Positions 62,483 through 64,000 of a DNA stretch of 64,000 nt are shown one piece after another (within the stretch, counting starts at the first letter, position 1; each line of letters begins with the position of its first letter). A program made the position numbers and the translations under genes. The notes beneath the pieces were generated by a model, which was given only the letters and a program-made list of their open reading frames with translations, searched no databases and was not told the DNA's origin. This DNA is from Brevundimonas naejangsanensis (lineage in GTDB: Bacteria; Pseudomonadota; Alphaproteobacteria; Caulobacterales; Caulobacteraceae), in assembly GCF_000635915.2 (NCBI RefSeq), contig NZ_CP015614.1, positions 479,501 through 543,500 of the forward strand, written 5' to 3'.

Positions 62483-64000
62483 TGCTGTCCGATGTTTCGG
62501 TTCGGCGCCCCGTCTTTGCGGCGGTGGCGGCGATCGTCCTGTGCGTCATCGGCCTGGCGGCCTTCTTCTTCCTGCCGGTGCGCGAACTGCCGGACGTGGA
62601 CCCGCCGATCGTTTCGGTCAGCACCGGCTACGCCGGGGCCTCCGCCGAGGTGATCGAAAGTCGGATCACCGAGCCGATCGAGCAGCAGATCGCCGGGATC
62701 CAAGGCGTCCAGCGTATCAACTCGACCAGTCGCGACGGCCGGTCCAACGTCAACATCGAGTTTTCGCTGGATCGCAACATCGACGATGCGGCCAACGACG
62801 TGCGCGACCGCATCTCGCGCGTGCTGGGCCGTCTGCCGGACCAGGCGGATCCGCCCGAGGTGGCCAAGGCCGACTCCGACAGCCAGCCCATCCTGATCAT
62901 GTTCCTGCGCTCCACGACGATGGATCGTCTGGAGCTGACCGATTACGCCCGCCGCTATCTGGTTGACCGCTTCGCCACCGTGCCGGGCGTGGCCCAGGTC
63001 AATATCTTCGGCGAGCAGCGCTACGCCATGCGCATCTGGCTGGACGCCGGGGCGATGGCCGCGCGCGGCCTGACCGTCACCGACGTCGAGACCGCCCTCA
63101 ACAACCAGAACGTCGAACTGCCCGCCGGCTCGCTGGAGTCGGCGCAGAAGGACTATACCGTCCGCGTGGCGCGCAACTACGCCGACCCGGCGGATTTCGC
63201 TCAACTGCCGATCGGCACGCGCGGCTCTGCCTCGACCGCCACCGGCGCGCAGGCGTCCGGTACGCTGGGCGCGGCGTCGGCGGCCATGACCAATGGCGTC
63301 ACCGGCGCCCTGATCGGCAACGCCGCCTATGTCACCCGGCTGGGCGACATCGCCCGTATCGAGGAAGCGCCCGCCGAAGCGCGCCGCCTGTTCCGCGGCA
63401 ACGGCATCGACCAGATCGGCCTGGCCATCACCCGTCAGGCCCAGTCCAACGACCTGCAGATTTCTGAAGGCGTGCGTAAGCTGATGGAGGAGGTGGGCCC
63501 CAGCCTGCCGCCGGGCACGACGCTGGAGATCGGTTCGGACAACTCGGTCTTCACCTCCCACGCCATCGACGAGGTGTGGGTGACGATCGGCATCTCCATG
63601 GCCCTGGTGGCTCTGGTCAACTTCATCTTCCTGGGCAGCCTGCGCGCCGCGATCATTCCGTCGGTCGTAGCGCCCATCTGCCTGCTGGCGACCTTCATCG
63701 TCCTGGCGCCGCTGGGCTTCTCGCTGAACCTGCTGACCCTGTTGGCTCTGGTGCTGGCGATCGGCCTGGTCGTCGACGACGCCATCGTCGTGGTCGAGAA
63801 CATTCAGCGCCGCCTTGACGGCGGCGAGCCGCCGCTGGTCGCGGCTGAGCGCGGGGCGCGCCAGGTCTTCTTCGCCGTGGTGGCGACGACCGTCGTCCTG
63901 CTGTCCGTGTTCGCGCCTCTTCTGTTCCTCCCGGGCTACGTCGGACGGCTGTTCGTCGAGCTGGCGGCGGCGATTGCGGCGGCCGTGGCCTTCTCGGCCT
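62479..64000 (+). CDS. RND efflux permease (AcrB/MexB-like), 5' part, runs off the window
   Basis: The frame is open from the ATG at 62479 to the last base (507 codons seen of about 1030 expected). It begins MMLSDVSVRRPVFAAVAAIV with TM1, then LPVRELPDVDPPIVSVSTGY, AGASAEVIESRITEPIEQQI, VPGVAQVNIFGEQRYAMRIW, NNQNVELPAGSLES, and the TM2-TM4 region ending LALVLAIGLVVDDAIVVVEN, which holds the proton-relay Asp pair. A Gly/Ala/Ser-rich stretch of about 36 residues (63222-63330) interrupts the usual docking-region sequence. ATGA overlap couples it to the adaptor. Confidence 0.95.
   Translation, partial: MMLSDVSVRRPVFAAVAAIVLCVIGLAAFFFLPVRELPDVDPPIVSVSTGYAGASAEVIESRITEPIEQQIAGIQGVQRINSTSRDGRSNVNIEFSLDRNIDDAANDVRDRISRVLGRLPDQADPPEVAKADSDSQPILIMFLRSTTMDRLELTDYARRYLVDRFATVPGVAQVNIFGEQRYAMRIWLDAGAMAARGLTVTDVETALNNQNVELPAGSLESAQKDYTVRVARNYADPADFAQLPIGTRGSASTATGAQASGTLGAASAAMTNGVTGALIGNAAYVTRLGDIARIEEAPAEARRLFRGNGIDQIGLAITRQAQSNDLQISEGVRKLMEEVGPSLPPGTTLEIGSDNSVFTSHAIDEVWVTIGISMALVALVNFIFLGSLRAAIIPSVVAPICLLATFIVLAPLGFSLNLLTLLALVLAIGLVVDDAIVVVENIQRRLDGGEPPLVAAERGARQVFFAVVATTVVLLSVFAPLLFLPGYVGRLFVELAAAIAAAVAFSA

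Overview
The window is GC-rich chromosomal DNA (about two thirds G+C by eye) with tightly packed, often ATGA-overlapping genes. Its content points to the Caulobacteraceae, most likely Brevundimonas or a close relative: a CC0125/CC1285-type lipoprotein, two DUF2336 proteins, GTP-type PEP carboxykinase, an ATP12-family F1 assembly factor, and several GC-rich palindromic intergenic repeats. The species call is inference; there is no rRNA gene in the window. No tRNA, insertion sequence, prophage or CRISPR array was seen. The region reads as core chromosome with a few accessory blocks.

Layout. 1-2.0 kb: end of pyruvate phosphate dikinase and two tandem paralogous outer-membrane beta-barrel genes, each with its own terminator. 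2.0-9.2 kb (minus strand): a FabH-like ketosynthase, a two-module KpsC-type capsule/Kdo glycosyltransferase, a CitE-like lyase overlapping an SDR, a Mak-type fructokinase, free methionine-R-sulfoxide reductase and a 45-residue membrane peptide. 9.3-14.9 kb: a periplasmic thiol-redox block (DsbA-like lipoprotein, membrane-anchored TlpA-like protein, DsbD) beside a divergent QseB/QseC (PmrA/PmrB)-type two-component system. The same 17-bp box, CTTAAG-N5-CTTAAG, lies in both promoter regions. 15-20 kb: DUF1328, an exported metzincin and a DUF885 hydrolase, and a YdeI-like protein.

20-30.7 kb: a second two-component system whose regulator and kinase are fused in one frame, apparently by loss of one G. 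It is divergent from a complete catecholate siderophore operon (entC, entE, entB, a free-standing aryl-carrier gene, entF, entA) preceded by a Fur-box-like palindrome. The EntF adenylation pocket reads as the E. coli EntF serine code, so an enterobactin-type tri-catecholate product is predicted.

30.7-39.5 kb: two pirins divergent from a LysR regulator with a perfect palindrome at its start codon, then an FMN reductase, GNAT acetyltransferase, ABC-2 exporter, ENPP-type phosphodiesterase lipoprotein and DegP/DegQ-type protease. 39.6-49.5 kb: VOC protein, RarA, three pseudouridine synthases, CrcB, a TPR/2OG-oxygenase-like protein, HAD phosphatase, ATP12, and a small membrane protein plus winged-helix regulator preceded by three tandem copies of one palindromic operator. 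49.8-61.2 kb: a DJ-1-like protein with a TTG start and no nucleophilic Cys, a DUF938 methyltransferase, PEPCK, an FAD oxidoreductase, TonB, a transglycosylase-fold protein, two DUF2336 proteins flanking an HPt protein and NAD kinase, an aldolase and a beta-barrel protein. 61.3-64 kb: an RND efflux adaptor and the start of its permease, which runs off the window.

The most interesting signals are regulatory: the shared PmrA-like boxes, the triple operator and the fused two-component ORF next to the siderophore operon.
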